Source: Saccharum officinarum (Eukaryota; Streptophyta; Magnoliopsida; Poales; Poaceae). Taken from it: a stretch of DNA of 64,000 bases. Under the pieces are notes generated by a model. The model saw nothing but the letters and a program-made list of their open reading frames with translations, had not been told where the DNA came from and made no database searches. Every line of letters begins with the position of its first letter. Within the stretch, counting starts at the first letter, position 1. Both the position numbers and the translations under genes were made by a program. Location: NCBI GenBank assembly GCA_020631735.1, contig CM036170.1:64557737-64621736 (forward strand), written 5' to 3'. Positions 1 through 11,652 of this stretch are shown here, in pieces.

Positions 1-1960
1 TTCAGATGCAGGACAGCAAAAAAGAGCCTGTCAGACAACCTATAGGCCACCCTTAGCCAGGCAAGCCTGACTAGGAACGATCCTCTACAGCCACCAGACT
101 AAGCATCAAGGCTAAACCTTGGCCGTTAATCACGCTCTGGCCTTGCAACTGTTGAGGGAAAACAGCTCGAAACAAAGGGTCTTCAGATGCAGGACAGCAA
201 AAAAGAGCCTGTCAAACAACCTATAGGCCACCCCTAGCCAGGCAAGCCTGACTAGGAACGATCCTCTACAGCCACCAGACTAAGGCTATCCGCACTCATG
301 GACCTCTATATTCATCCTCTATACGTTCTAGTCAGCAAGATTCTCTCCTCTATACTCAATTCTCCCGCACCCATCCATCCTCTATATCATCCTCTATCCA
401 CTATATCCACTGTGAGACCCACTTGTCACTTATCTAAATATATCCATGTGTGATCTAGTTTTGAAGGATTTATTGAGACGAATTTAATGGTGTAATCGAA
501 ATTTAATTTGGATTTTTGGTTTGTGAGTTATAGCATTTTTTTTGCTTTGTTTAGCTAGTGGAACTCGCCACTGTCCAGTATAGAGTAAGCACTGTACTAC
601 TCTAAATATAGAGTAAGAGAAAAGTTTCTCCCGCACCCATCCATCCTCTATATCATCCTCTATCCACTCTATCCATTGTGAGACCCACTTGTCACTTTAT
701 CTAAATATATCCATGTGTGATCTAGTTTTGAAGGATTTATTGAGACGAATTTAATGGTGCAATCGAAATTTAATTTGGATTTTTGGTTTGTGAGTTATAG
801 CATTTTTTTTGCTTTGTTTAGCTAGTGGAACTCGCCACTGTCCAGTATAGAGTAAGCACTGTACTACTCTAAATATAGAGTAAGAGAAAAGATAGCACTG
901 TACTACTCTAAATATAGAGTAAGAGAAAAGATAGAGTATCATTTTAAAGTACCAAGTGCAGCAGTTTTTACTCTATACTATACTCGTTTAGAGTATCCCA
1001 GTGCGGTCGCTAAACCTTAGCCGTTAATCACGCTAAGCATCAAGGCTAAACCTTAACCGTTAATCTCTGGCCCATAAGATCATGACCCAGTGCATCCCAG
1101 TACGGTCGCTAAACCTTAGCCGTTAATCACGCTAAGCATCAAGGCTAAACCTTAACCGTTAATCTCTGGCCGGTTTAGAGTATCCCAGTGCGGATAGGCC
1201 ACCCCTAGCCAGGCAAGCCTGACTAGGAACGATCCTCTATAGCCACCAGACTAAGGCTATCCGCACTCATGGACCTCTATATTCATCCTCTATACGTCCT
1301 AGTCAGCAAGATTCTCTCCTCTATACTTAATTCTCCCGCACCCATCCATCCTCTATATCATCCTCTATCCACTCTATCCACTGTGAGACCCACTTGTCAC
1401 TTATCTAAATATATCCATGTGTGATCTAGTTTTGAAGGATTTATTGAGACGAATTTAATGGTGCAATCGAAATTTAATTTGGATTTTTGGTTTGTGAGTT
1501 ATAGCATTTTTTTTTGCTTTGTTTAGCTAGTAGAACTCGCCACTGTCCAGTATAGAGTAAGCACTGTACTACTCTAAATATAGAGTAAGAGAAAAGATAG
1601 CACTGTACTACTCTAAATATAGAGTAAGAGAAAAGATAGAGTATCATTTTAAAGTACCAAGTGCAGCAGTTTTTACTCTATACTATACTCGTTTAGAGTA
1701 TCCCAGTGCGGTCGCTAAACCTTAGCCGTTAATCACGCTAAGCATCAAGGCTAAACCTTAACCGTTAATCTCTGGCCCATAAGATCATGACCCAGTGCAT
1801 CCCAGTACGGTCGCTAAACCTTAGCCGTTAATCACGCTAAGCATCAAGGCTAAACCTTAACCGTTAATCTCTGGCCGGTTTAGAGAGTATCCCAGTGCGG
1901 TCGCTAAACCTTAGCCGTTAATCACGCTAAGCATCAAGGCTAAACCTATACCGTTAATCT
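1..1960. repeat. Rearranged array of a MITE-like repeat
   Basis: Three sequence modules recur. Module A (about 110 bp, with GGACAGCAAAAAAGAGCC and CCAGGCAAGCCTGACTAGG) is at 1 and 182, and its second half recurs at 1195. Module B (about 260 bp, from CTCCCGCACCCATCC to the CTCTAAATATAGAGTAAG palindrome) is at about 362, 628 and 1333. Module C (about 70 bp, GCTAAACCTTAGCCGTTAATC) occurs at least five times between 1010 and 1960. CTATCCGCACT at 287 and 1257 is inverted as AGTGCGGATAG at 1189-1199, which suggests a terminal-inverted-repeat element that was duplicated with its flanks. No coding sequence is seen. Confidence 0.75.
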
Positions 1961-3000
1961 CTGGCCCATAAGATCATGACTCATCGACCAGACTTAAGTG
2001 TTTACCTCCTTACGATCCTATAGAACAGATCCTGTTCAAGTAAGGTATTGTTGTGAAGCTGCAGAGCTGAAACTTTAAGCCAGCTTCTATGCAAGTGAGC
2101 AACCGAGGTGGTACTAATTGGTGGGAGTGATCAGCATATTGTGTCCTGGGTCGGCCCATTCTGCTATCCTATATGTGGGCTTCATGTCGAGCCCATCGAG
2201 GCTGCAATAGTGCAATAGCTTGACCTCTGTTGAAGTGTTGTGTCGATGCCTCACCTGAAAAAAGAAATATATGATAAGCTCAGCTGATCCCTAGATGATT
2301 GTAGTTCACACTTCACAGAGCTCAATTTTTGGCCCAAGTGCAGTGCTAGATGTTGCTGCCCCATGGTTGCCATTGATCTTGGCAGCAAGTTTGGCCCGCA
2401 GATCTGTGATGATGCATTGATGCTCAGCTTAGGAAATCTTGGTACAAGCTCGAAAACATTTGGGTAATGGTTGCTAAACTACTAGTTCTTTTTACTACTT
2501 CATCTAGTATTTTCAGACCATGATATGTCCTCGATACGTAATCAGAAATAGACTCTGCCGACATGATGTGCGTACATGGTGAACACTACAACAGCCTATA
2601 TTTGAAATGAGAGATGGTACATCTACACTCCGATCTTTTTAAAAAGTGCAAATAGCACTACCAAGGACAGCTGGACAGGGCAGGACACAATTTATCCACC
2701 GTTAATGGGATGTGTGATACTGTAATTACTGTTGAGCGTGACCGCTCTCAGCAACGAAGAGAAAATGGAACGTGTATCCTGCTCAACGCTCATAAGCTTA
2801 GCATGCAGAGTTCATCCTTGAGATTACATGCATGACGTATCATGTTCCTTGAAAAAAAGGAACTCTGAAGCTACCAACATGTAAGTGATACATGATATCT
2901 GACAGCTTATAGATGATTCTAATATATTACATTCAGAATCTCGTATCAAAAGCAGCTCATAAGGACAGCGATATAGCAGGAATGCAGAACCGCGTCTGTA
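1961..3000. other. Gene-free stretch downstream of the BSD gene
   Basis: I see no convincing ORF, RNA gene or recognisable repeat here. The last 200-250 bases before 3214 probably hold the 3' UTR and polyadenylation region of the minus-strand BSD gene. No single poly(A) signal stands out. Confidence 0.4.
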
Positions 3001-3213
3001 ACTTTATGTACAGAGAAAAAAGATAGACTGCTTAGAACCAAGTGGAACTGGGACGTGCCGACAGACATTGTTACGTGATTCTGCTACTTCAATCAAAGAA
3101 CCAGACAGTGAAGTGGTAAAGCCAGAGGCACAGAGCAACTAAGTGTTCTTCACTTCTTCATGAATCCACCATCTAGCAATGTGCTAATAGCTGGTTTGCA
3201 CGATAGCAGCCCC

Positions 3214-6200
3214 CTAGTCATCCTCTAGATCGCTGAAGGATACATCTTCCTCCTCCCCAACCGCAGTAGGGTTGCCAGTTTTGCTGGGCACAGAGTCCAC
3301 ATCCTGTAGCCAATCATCTACTTCTTTTTCATCATCATCCTCTGCAGGATTAGGGTTAGACTTCTCAGTGGGTAAACTCTTGGCCTCAGTTTTCATTACC
3401 AACTCTTCTTGAATTACAGACTTGTCAACTATTTCTGCCTCAGTATTAGAGATAGGATGCTTGTCAGCCTCCACATTCGGCACAGCATCAGAAGTTAGTT
3501 CTTGGAATGATGGCGCTTCAGATACTCCGTGCTTGTTTTGGATGCTTGAGGGTGACAACTCACTCTCTTCAGGTTCTGTAGTATTCCTGTTTTCTGATAA
3601 CAACTTGTTCTTTGTCGGTGAACTTTGCAATAGTCCTTCTCTTGCTTCCAGGATCTGCGTGAAACAGGAGAATTTTAGGAGGGGAAATCCAACATGTATA
3701 GATGCACGCTTCAAGCTCCTAATGAAATAAAAGTGCAACAAGAAACTTCCCTACCAAAGTTACTAATAACGAAAAAGACATCATTCACGACTTCCATATT
3801 TATTATCACAGCTAACAGCAGTATGATGTGAAAATATGATTCATAGACGCATGTGTAGTAGTTATATTAATAATGGAATGCTTCGTGTTCTCATGTATGA
3901 TACGCAAATTTAACTATATGAATTAGAAAGTTTAGTCTAATTGAGAAAACAAGCAATTAATAAAGGATATCCAGAATACTAGTTAGGCAGTACTTCATTT
4001 GAAAAAAACTAGGGTCTACCTCTGGAAGGCTTCAGTTTTCAGAATTCAAAATCACCCCCACGACATAAATATCCAAAAAAAAAAAACCCGTCAACGTTGG
4101 AGATACATCTCCTCAATCTCACTCTATCTGATAAGAGCTACAACCTGGAAATGGACATACAAATAGTTCTACATTGGACATGCATGTCCTGAATCTCACT
4201 CAGTCTGATAAGAGCTGCCACTTGGAAATGGACATACAAATGGTTCTTCATCAATGAACTTTACATATGAAGATGACACTTGCATTGAGCGTAATCATCA
4301 AGTTTTGTGTTCCTACATCGTCCAGTACTCATCAAGCTTTATGTGCTTACATAATTTATCATACAACGGTATCAATTTGGGCAGTTTTGCTTATAACTTT
4401 TGTTGTTGCCATATTCCCATCAGCTCAGCGATAAAGAAGCCACTTAAGCTTCAAGCAAGATAATTTGTAACTGTTATGATACATGCTAGATTTATGATTC
4501 CTTAACAGTTACTCCCTTCATTCCAAATTATAAGACGTTTGGGCTTTCCTAGATATATAGCTTTTGCTATGCAGTTAGATATATGCTATGTCCAGATAAT
4601 AGTAAATGCAATGTATCTAGAAAAGCCAAAACGTCTTATAATTTGGAATGGATGGAGTAGTACAAATGTACAATAACATGGATCCACAAGACCGAAGGCT
4701 AAGTTTCTACAGATAGTGTTAACCTCATCTTAGGATACAATACAATATATAAAAGGCAGGCTAGCCAATTTTTCCCACATAGATTGAGGTCCATTAATAT
4801 TTTAGCTAAGGTTGACCCCAGCCTCAGGTTTGTATTAGTCGACTTGAGCTCGCGCTACTCACAAAGTCACACTGGAGAATGGACTGGCTCATACTTCAGA
4901 GAAAGGATAGACAATAAGCCAATTAAACAAAATGACGGCTTACAGGGGGTAAGAAAATGGTTTCCAGATAGCATATCTCACATTCAAAAAGACCACAGTT
5001 CATAACACATAAACAAATAATTTTATTTCTGACAAGATCTATGTAAGTTGTCTTCCAAATCAATCCTATAAGCAGATGCTTCTGTTTGGATAATTGTAGT
5101 CCGCATGAACAGCAAGAAACGACATGATAAAAAAATACAAGTAGAAAGAAAAAACAGAACAAAGGAGAGGGAGTATACTTGTGGTGTTGAAAGAATTTCA
5201 GCATCTTGCTTGCTGAGTTTCGAATGGAGAAGCACAAAATATATCTTCCAGAAGCACGCTTCACTCATATTGGTAGAGCAAAGCTCAGTCCTGAGGTATG
5301 ACAGGCTTGGCACAAGGCGCTCTATAGCAACTGCATGTCCATACTGTGCATCTGACAGTTCAAAATCTAAAAACACAGAAGCATATCAAATGTAGGTAAG
5401 AAACTGAGGAAATCAATCTGGTATGGTAAGGAACAATGGACATCAATGATACATGAAGGAATGACATGCAAAATTGTGTCAACTCATTCAACTCACAGAT
5501 GTTGAACCTATAATTGTCAACTCCAAAAACAACTCTGACCCAGTTGCAAGTTCGAACAAAAGTACGGTAAACATTGACAGCGTCACAACCAGTTGCAAAC
5601 AACACTTCCCCAGCAAAACCTTTGTAAATATAAGCAAAATAGACTCGATTCCAACATAAACAATGATGACTAAGGATGGCTTGAGTCCAGATGTTAAATT
5701 AAGATGAATAGATTTAGTTGCACTCTAGAAACCGTAATTTCAGTAGTAAAGAGAATACTGTATTGTAGACAAACAAGCTTAGCAACTAAAGTCAACCCTC
5801 AGATTCTTCCCTTATCCACTACTACTGCAACAAAATGAGCGCACAATTGCACCAAAACAATCGGTTCAACCATCTATGAATCAAAGCAACAAAATAAACA
5901 GTTCAAGAACCCTGATCTCATGCCACTGGCTCTTACCATCCGTGTGTCGGTCATCAACAAACAAGGGGAAATCGAGCCATGTCTTTGGATGCTTTGAGAT
6001 GTTACTGACGAACACCACCACCTCCTCGGTCACACCGACCGCCTCGCCCTCTTCCTCCTCCCCATGATCCCCGGGCCCGAATGGCAGGAACGACGACGCG
6101 ATCCTGGAGATCTCAGCAACCGCGCCGGCGTTCGACAGCATCGAGATGCCGGTCTTCACCCTGCCCCCGATCTCCGCCAGGTCACTCCGGATCCCGTCGA

Positions 6201-6522
6201 TCCGTGGGGACTGAGGCGCCTCCGTGGCGGCGGCCGTCTCCTCCTCCACCTCCTCCTCCTCGGTCTCTCCCTCAACTGGCGGTGGCGCGAGGAAGGAGGC
6301 AACGCCCCAGAACCGGCGGGTGAGGGACTCGGTCAGCTCCGAGATATCGCCCTTGACGCCACGGCTCGGGGTGTCCGGCTGCTCGTCGGACTCCCCGGTG
6401 TCAGCGCTGGTGGGGTCGGAGGCGCGCGGCGGGCTCTTGTCGCCGGAGGGGGACTCGGAATCATCGTCGTCAGAGTGGGCGGAGGAGAGTGTGGCAGCGA
6501 TGGAGCGAGCGAGCCATGACAT
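3214..6522 (-). CDS. BSD domain-containing protein, three exons, 404 aa
   Basis: Exons on the minus strand are 6522-5937, 5366-5179 and 3654-3214. All junctions are GT-AG and phases match, giving 1215 nt and 404 residues without a break. Exon 1 (residues 1-195) starts MSWLARSIAATL, is acidic and Ser/Pro-rich, and ends in the conserved segment before the domain (KHPKTWLDFPLF). Exon 2 encodes the BSD domain (about residues 196-258), with its hallmark Phe-Trp pair in SEACFWKIYFVLL. Exon 3 is a low-complexity acidic tail ending in a DDWLQDVD motif and SFSDLEDD. BSD domains occur in TFIIH p62/Tfb1 and synapse-associated proteins; the plant members of this architecture have no firmly assigned role known to me. 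The start is the first ATG of the GC-rich exon. A TGCG repeat lies just upstream in the probable 5' UTR. Intron 2 is large and carries a Stowaway MITE. Confidence 0.9.
4108..4249. repeat. 79-bp tandem duplication in a BSD-gene intron
   Basis: Two adjacent copies with a period of about 79 bp each contain CTGATAAGAGCT followed by GGAAATGGACATACAAAT. They differ at several bases, so the duplication is not recent. It lies in the 1.5-kb second intron of the BSD gene. Confidence 0.75.
4512..4657. mobile_element. Stowaway-type MITE (Tc1/mariner-like)
   Basis: Terminal inverted repeats CTCCCTTCATTCCAAATTAT and its reverse complement enclose about 106 bp. TA dinucleotides flank both ends (4510-4511 and 4658-4659). 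The consensus (CTCCCTCCGTYCCAAATTATAAG) is that of grass Stowaway elements. It sits in the second intron of the BSD gene. Confidence 0.9.
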
Positions 6523-6540
6523 CGCGGCGAGCTCGTGCCG

Positions 6541-6560
6541 TGCGTGCGTGCGTGCGTGCG
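6541..6560. repeat. (TGCG)5 microsatellite
   Basis: Five perfect TGCG units lie 19 bp upstream of the BSD gene ATG (minus strand), in the likely 5' UTR. Confidence 0.9.
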
Positions 6561-6768
6561 GACCGGAGGGCGGCAGAGCACTGAAGCGTGGGGCGGTAGG
6601 TAGAATAGAGTAGCGGAGAACGGGAAGTGTGGCGGCCGGCGAAGGAGGTGAGGTGACGCGAGGATCAGTGCGTGTTCAGCACGGATGCATATTGGATACG
6701 GATAAAAAAAAAGTCTACGGTCGTGATGCAGGATCGCCGGCTGCGCGACGTTGGAGAAAAATGAAAGT

Positions 6769-6864
6769 CCCTGTTCGGCAGGCTTTTTTTTATAAGTCCG
6801 CTGTGGCTGATTTACTATGAGAGAAAAATACTATTTCACGGCTGATAAGCTCAGCTGAACAGGG
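6769..6864. mobile_element. Short palindromic MITE
   Basis: The ends are CCCTGTTC and GAACAGGG, with a partly self-complementary interior (GGCTGATTTACTATGAGAG, ACGGCTGATAAGCTCAGC). Related copies in this window lie near 8873, 15836, 19048 and 19333, all containing a GAGAGAAAAATA or TTTTTCTCTTACAAC core. It lies upstream of the BSD gene. No clear target duplication was found. Confidence 0.7.
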
Positions 6865-8120
6865 AGAAAAAGTTTGTGTATCGACGATCCAACCGTGTGG
6901 GCGTGTGGGCCGTCGCTCATGATATACGGAGTGATTCTACGACCCTACCAATAGTAATACCCAGACAACCTTGTACTCCCTCCGATCAAATTTAGGCACA
7001 TGAATTAAGTCGGGAAACACAATGTTTATATTGCACATCAGTTTTTCTTTTTTAATAATGGATTCATTAATCCAGATATTGCACATGAGTTATTAGCAGA
7101 AGAAGTAAGATAAACGATAGATATTTGAATGAGGAGTGCCTTATTTCAAATGCGTATGTATTAGAACTCCTGATATCACACTGTTGTTGTTGTGGATCTC
7201 GTCATACATGTGGAGAAGAGGAACACGTGCGGGGAGACGAGGGTCGGAGACCCCACCGCTCACCGGAGTTAAGGTTCGTACTTTAGAGGCGTAGTCATGG
7301 CGGGAGGTGGCGCCCCCTAGAAACAAAGGAGATGGGAATAGGGATAAATGGAAATTTAGTTCTCTTTTCTAGGGATCTATATGTAGAAACACACAATCAC
7401 ACACGTGCCAAACATACCGCCGAATCCACGTGGGATGCGACATGACATGCCACGTCTGCTCACAAGTTAGATTAAATTAGTAATGAGACCTGTTATAACT
7501 TTAGAGAGTTAAAAATGCATCTTAGAACTTTGAGAACTTAGATTCCTTTAGATAACTTTAGAGACTGTCGATGAATTTTATCCATTTATTGAACAATGAG
7601 GTCGGAGCCTCCTTTACTATTTCTCAAGTGGTTTGTTACACAAAAAGAAGTCGACTATCTCCCTCAGGCTTTGTCAAGAGGTTTGTTAGATATCAAAGTC
7701 TGCACTGTTTTCTCGATTGAAATTAGACGGCAATCACTTTCACTCGCCATGAGCATGAGCATGACCGCAGCTGTGCCATTTGCTCGGCCGGCCGCCCTGG
7801 CCCCCCAATCCCACAGGGCTCCACCCTAGGTATACACTTAGTCCGTAGCCATATCAGTATATGGTTGACGCGTTAAGGCCCACGGCAGCCTAACAGATTG
7901 GCATTCTCGATTTGTTTGTCAACTCTGCCACTGCGACTTCTCATTTTGGAACCAAATCACAAATCCCGAACACAATGCAGCAACTGTAACGCGATCAATC
8001 AACTCAACGGCGGTGCCACGGCGGACGGCCAACTCGGAGTGAGACTCCAATGAGGCGTACGTAGCTTCGTATAAACTAAGGTATGCACTAATATCCGAAG
8101 TCCCCCAAACCACCTCCAAT
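6865..8120. other. Gene-free stretch with repeat remnants
   Basis: Only a Stowaway-like end (TACTCCCTCCGATCAAATTTAGG at about 6973, no partner end) and short unconvincing ORFs are visible. Nothing else could be assigned. Confidence 0.4.
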
Positions 8121-8125
8121 GGGCT

Positions 8126-8870
8126 ATGCTAGCACCCGGACGTCCGGAGAGGATGCCCGCGTAGCCTACCCCTGTGCGCTAATGCTGATTTTTATTCCTG
8201 CCCCACACGCGCACCCGCCCTATCACAGCGCCCACACATCCAGACGACTCGCCTCACCCCCGCAGCACGCCCTGTCCGCCTAGATTTGAAGCCGCCCGCC
8301 TTGTCCAGCACGTGCACCCCGCCCCCGTTGCGCCCCGACCGCTAGCCTCCAGCTCGTCACGGCCCATTCTCTGGCGCACGTACCGTGCCACCATCACTCC
8401 CTGCACCGGCTGACTCTCCAAACAGTATGAAACACGTGCAACATAAAACATTTGAATGCAACATCCGTATGAAAACAAATAAAACATTTAGAACATATAC
8501 TTACAATATATGTGTGAAACATATGCAACATAAGATAAAACACTTGCAATTTGCCACCATGAAAACATGCGCTGCAACATAAGACCGAAACAACTAAAAC
8601 ATTTCGAACATATTCTTGCAACATATTATGTGTGAAACATGTGCAACATTTAGATCATAACACTTGCAACATACGTTTGGAACAAATGAAACATTTTGAA
8701 CAACACATTTGAAACACTTGCAACATGCCTCCGAAACACTTGCAATATGTGCAACATCTTTGATCTACTTTTGCAACATCCATATGAAACAATTGCAACA
8801 TACCTCTGAAACACTTAATATGTGCAACATCCTTGATCTACTTTTGCAACATCCATATAAAACAATTGTC
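8126..8870. repeat. GAAACACTTGCAACAT-rich repeat, copy 1
   Basis: The copy opens near GCTAGCACCCGGACGTCCGGA. A C-rich stretch follows, then many degenerate copies of TGAAACACTTGCAACAT between about 8426 and 8870. The same organisation recurs at 31890-32594: GCTAGC with CCGGA, a C-rich stretch, then the 17-mer array. The arrangement resembles the subterminal repeat arrays of DNA transposons. The superfamily cannot be assigned from sequence alone. Confidence 0.6.
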
Positions 8871-8872
8871 TT

Positions 8873-8968
8873 TTCAACCATACTTTTTCAGCGAAGGAAT
8901 AATATTTTTCTCTCACGATAAATCAGCCAACAATATTTTTCAGTTTGTTCAGCAAAGCGAACAGAGCC
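8873..8968. mobile_element. Short palindromic MITE inside the CAACAT repeat
   Basis: The core TATTTTTCTCTCACGATAAATCAGCC and the end GCGAACAGAGCC match the MITE family seen at 6769 and 15836. It interrupts the CAACAT repeat array, so it inserted later than the array formed. Confidence 0.55.
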
Positions 8969-9361
8969 TACTTCTGAAACGTCTGAAACACTTAACATAT
9001 GTTTGCAACATTCGCCTCCATCGCAATATCTCCTTGCTAAAGTTATGCATCACGATGGCTATGGCGTTGTTTATGTGTTTTTTTTTCAAATATCTAAAAG
9101 AGTTCCGTGGTTTATATGTACATAAAGACCCCAATTTTTTTGTTTCGCTCTGGCCCCTGAAAATTCAGGAGCGGCCCAGGCCATTTGTCTGTGCAGTCTT
9201 TCCCCGTTCGCTTTTAAAATTCCGAAACTAGCAGCCAACTCAGGTGGGTTTACTTAGTACAGCATCAACTGGGCCGTTGATTTTTTTCCATGGTCGACAC
9301 TTGACAACTCTTACAGTAGGTACCAGCGTTGAAGAAACGCTACAGCCTAATATTTGGCCAT

Positions 9362-10386
9362 GCAGCCCGAGGTCCGGCAGCCCGACACAGTGGCCCGGCT
9401 TTTTGGCCCGACCCGAGCCCGGCCCGGCCCGGGGGTCATCAGGCTCAGGCTAGCCTGGCACGGGGCAGCAGGCGTGCCTGGGCCGCCACCCAGGCCCGCG
9501 GGCGGGCACGGCACGGCCTGGCCTACAACAGCAGGCACGGTAGCGGCCCGGCCTGCCCCCCATGGCCTGCTAAGAGCCTACCTATTCCCTAACCCTAACC
9601 TCATGCCGCACTCATTTTCCCCATCCCCACGACCCCATCCCCGCCACACTCATCTCGCGGGCGGGCACTCGCGCTCGCCTCCCGCTCTGTCGCGCACTCG
9701 TGCTCGCGAGTCGCGACTCCCCCTCGCGGCCCTACCGCACCGGCGCACCGCACCACCGGCCGCCTCTTCCACGCCCTCCCTCGTGCAGCCGCATCGCCCG
9801 CGTCGGCTTCCTGCGGCGGCGGCTTCGAGTGCGGTGGACAACCTCGAGCATCTCCATTCCTCCTCTAGATCTGGTGCCGAGCTCATCGGTGGCGAGCACG
9901 CCGGCTTTCTCCACGTCTCGTCGGGATCCAGCATCAATCTCCTCGGCGGCCAGCACGCTGGCAGTCGCTGCCACCTCCCCTACCTCCATTTCCCTCTCTC
10001 TCTGTTGTACGTCAGGGGGCCTTGAGCTAGCATGGCCCGCTGGCCGTGGCCAGGGGCGGATCCAAAGGGGGGGGCTGGGGGGCTCCAGCCCCCCCTAATG
10101 GCTCGATTTCAAGCCTAATCACTGTAGCAAAAGTGTGATTTCACCATTAAATCTTCATGCAAATCAACATCACCATTGTTTTAGCCCCCCCTTATCCCGC
10201 ATCGTGCATCCGCCACTGGCCGTGGCGTGCTTTTCGGGTCAGCCCGGCACGAAAAGCGGCCCGACAGGCCATGCCTGGGCCGTCACCAGGCACGCGGCCC
10301 AGTTCGGCACGGCGTGTCGTGCCGGCCCGATCCCCATCGGGCCATACCTGGCACGGGCCCGTGCCGGGCCGAGCCGGGCCGTCCCG
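9362..10386. mobile_element. hAT-like non-autonomous element, about 1.0 kb
   Basis: An 8-bp direct repeat TTGGCCAT flanks the interval (9354-9361 and 10387-10394), the size expected for a hAT target duplication. Both ends are GC-rich arrays of GGCCCG/CGGGCC, so inverted termini are only approximate. The interior (9600-10020) is a GC-rich gene-like segment that may be captured host sequence, but I recognise no product. A separate hAT MITE is nested at 10051. Confidence 0.5.
10051..10218. mobile_element. hAT MITE with perfect 8-bp target duplication
   Basis: The 168-bp element starts CAGGGGCGGATCC and ends GCATCCGCCACTG, the common hAT terminus of grasses. It is flanked by identical GCCGTGGC at 10043-10050 and 10219-10226. 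Just inside the ends, blocks of G and C (GGGGGGGCTGGGG, AGCCCCCC) pair with each other. It is nested in the larger 9362-10386 element and is therefore younger. Confidence 0.9.
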
Positions 10387-10991
10387 TTGGCCATCTATCA
10401 GGCAACTCTACTACAGTCGTGATATCAGGTAGGACCGCTAAACCATCAACTTCGACTGACACATGAGCGTATCCGGCCACCAATGGGCGATGGCCCATCA
10501 GCCGCCGCCCGCGGCCCCGCTCTCTTCGGCCGGTTCAACTCAAACAGCTTCACAATTGATATGGACCCTGTCCCAAAACCGTGGACAGATCCCCTCTCGA
10601 TTTCCAGCAGAATATGCGCGAATTCTGACCATTTCCCTGCACGGCCCGTAGCCCCGTACCGAAAACCGCCTGCCCCACGCGGCCACGCCATTCGCCGAAG
10701 CGAACCAGCGTTAAACAACACAAACCCATCAAACGAAGCAAATCACTGCTACTTTTCCAAGACCAAGAGCAGCACCTGGACTTTGCCGCATTCACACATA
10801 AAAGAAAAAGAAATGGAGGATTTTGCCGCGTTCAGACGAGTACGTACAAAGGTTACATGCACTCAACTCAGGCAGCCCGGAGGAAACACCCAGGGTTGCC
10901 ATCATTGTGCTCATCACTGCCCTGGCCCACACATGCCGACGTAGCCATCGCGCGCGTGGAGTCCGTGGACCTCCTCCCTGTTACTGCTGCT

Positions 10992-10999
10992 CTATATAG
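10992..10999 (+). promoter_or_regulatory. TATA box of the 182-aa gene
   Basis: CTATATAG lies about 105 bp upstream of the ATG at 11104 in an otherwise GC-rich context. It predicts a transcription start near 11025-11030 and a 5' UTR of about 75 bases. Confidence 0.65.
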
Positions 11000-11103
11000 T
11001 GCCGCGAGCCTCATAGACACACTCGCTAGCGTCGCAGTAGCTTGTAGTGTTCGTCCTTGTCTCTCTCGGGATCCGAAGCCAAGTACACAGAGCGCGAGCG
11101 CAG

Positions 11104-11652
11104 ATGAAGAAGAAGGGCGGCGGCGGCTGCGGGTGCCTTGGCGCGCCGATGCGCGCGCTGTCGCGGGCGTGCGACTCGGCGTGCGATCTCTACGTGCGCG
11201 GCATGTCCGGGTGCGCCCGCGGTCTGCCGTCCGGGTCGTCCGCGGGCATCGTGGGGCGCGGCTTCGGCGGCTCCGGCACCGCGTCCCTGCGCTTCCGAGT
11301 CAGCTCGGACAAGGCCGACGACCTTCTCCGCGCCGCGGCTTCGTACAGCAGGCGCCAGCGCCGAGTCGCGGCCGAGCCGGCGGAGCCGGAGCCGGCGACG
11401 GCGGAGGCCGTCGGCTATGGGGCCGGTAAGATGCTGGGCAGCGCCGGAGGTCTGGTCGGCTCGGCGGCGCCCGCCGTCAGGGCGCCCGCGCGGAAGAGGG
11501 CCGTTGCGGCGACCATGGACACCATCGCCGAGGACGCGCCGTGCGAGTTCGGCCCAGACGGCGCCGCCTGCGCTGTCAACTCGATGAAGCCGCCGCGCCG
11601 CGGGGGTTTCGGCGCCATCAAGGCGGGGAGCGACGACGTCTTTGCACGCTGA
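11104..11652 (+). CDS. Small plant protein of unknown function, 182 aa
   Basis: This is a single-exon ORF in GC-rich sequence (MKKKGGGGCGCLG... to a TGA at 11650-11652). The start at 11104 is preferred over an in-frame upstream ATG at 11047 because the TATA box places the cap site near 11030 and the basic MKKK start looks typical. Visible features are an N-terminal Cys/Gly-rich stretch, the segment SACDLYVRGMSGCARG (residues about 23-38), a basic SYSRRQRR, a VGYG element, and a C-terminal PPRRGGFGAI. I recall plant-specific proteins with a similar YVRxM motif near the N terminus but cannot name a function. No signal peptide or membrane segment is obvious. Codon bias and the TATA box support a real gene. 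Confidence 0.7.
   Translation: MKKKGGGGCGCLGAPMRALSRACDSACDLYVRGMSGCARGLPSGSSAGIVGRGFGGSGTASLRFRVSSDKADDLLRAAASYSRRQRRVAAEPAEPEPATAEAVGYGAGKMLGSAGGLVGSAAPAVRAPARKRAVAATMDTIAEDAPCEFGPDGAACAVNSMKPPRRGGFGAIKAGSDDVFAR

Noticed and set aside
751..942. Small repeat-containing peptide frame
   Set aside because: It comes from the tandem MITE array and repeats with it.
9354..10025. Long open frame through GC-rich repeat sequence
   Set aside because: It lies inside the hAT-like element, crosses GGCCCG repeats and has no recognisable domain; open only because of high GC.
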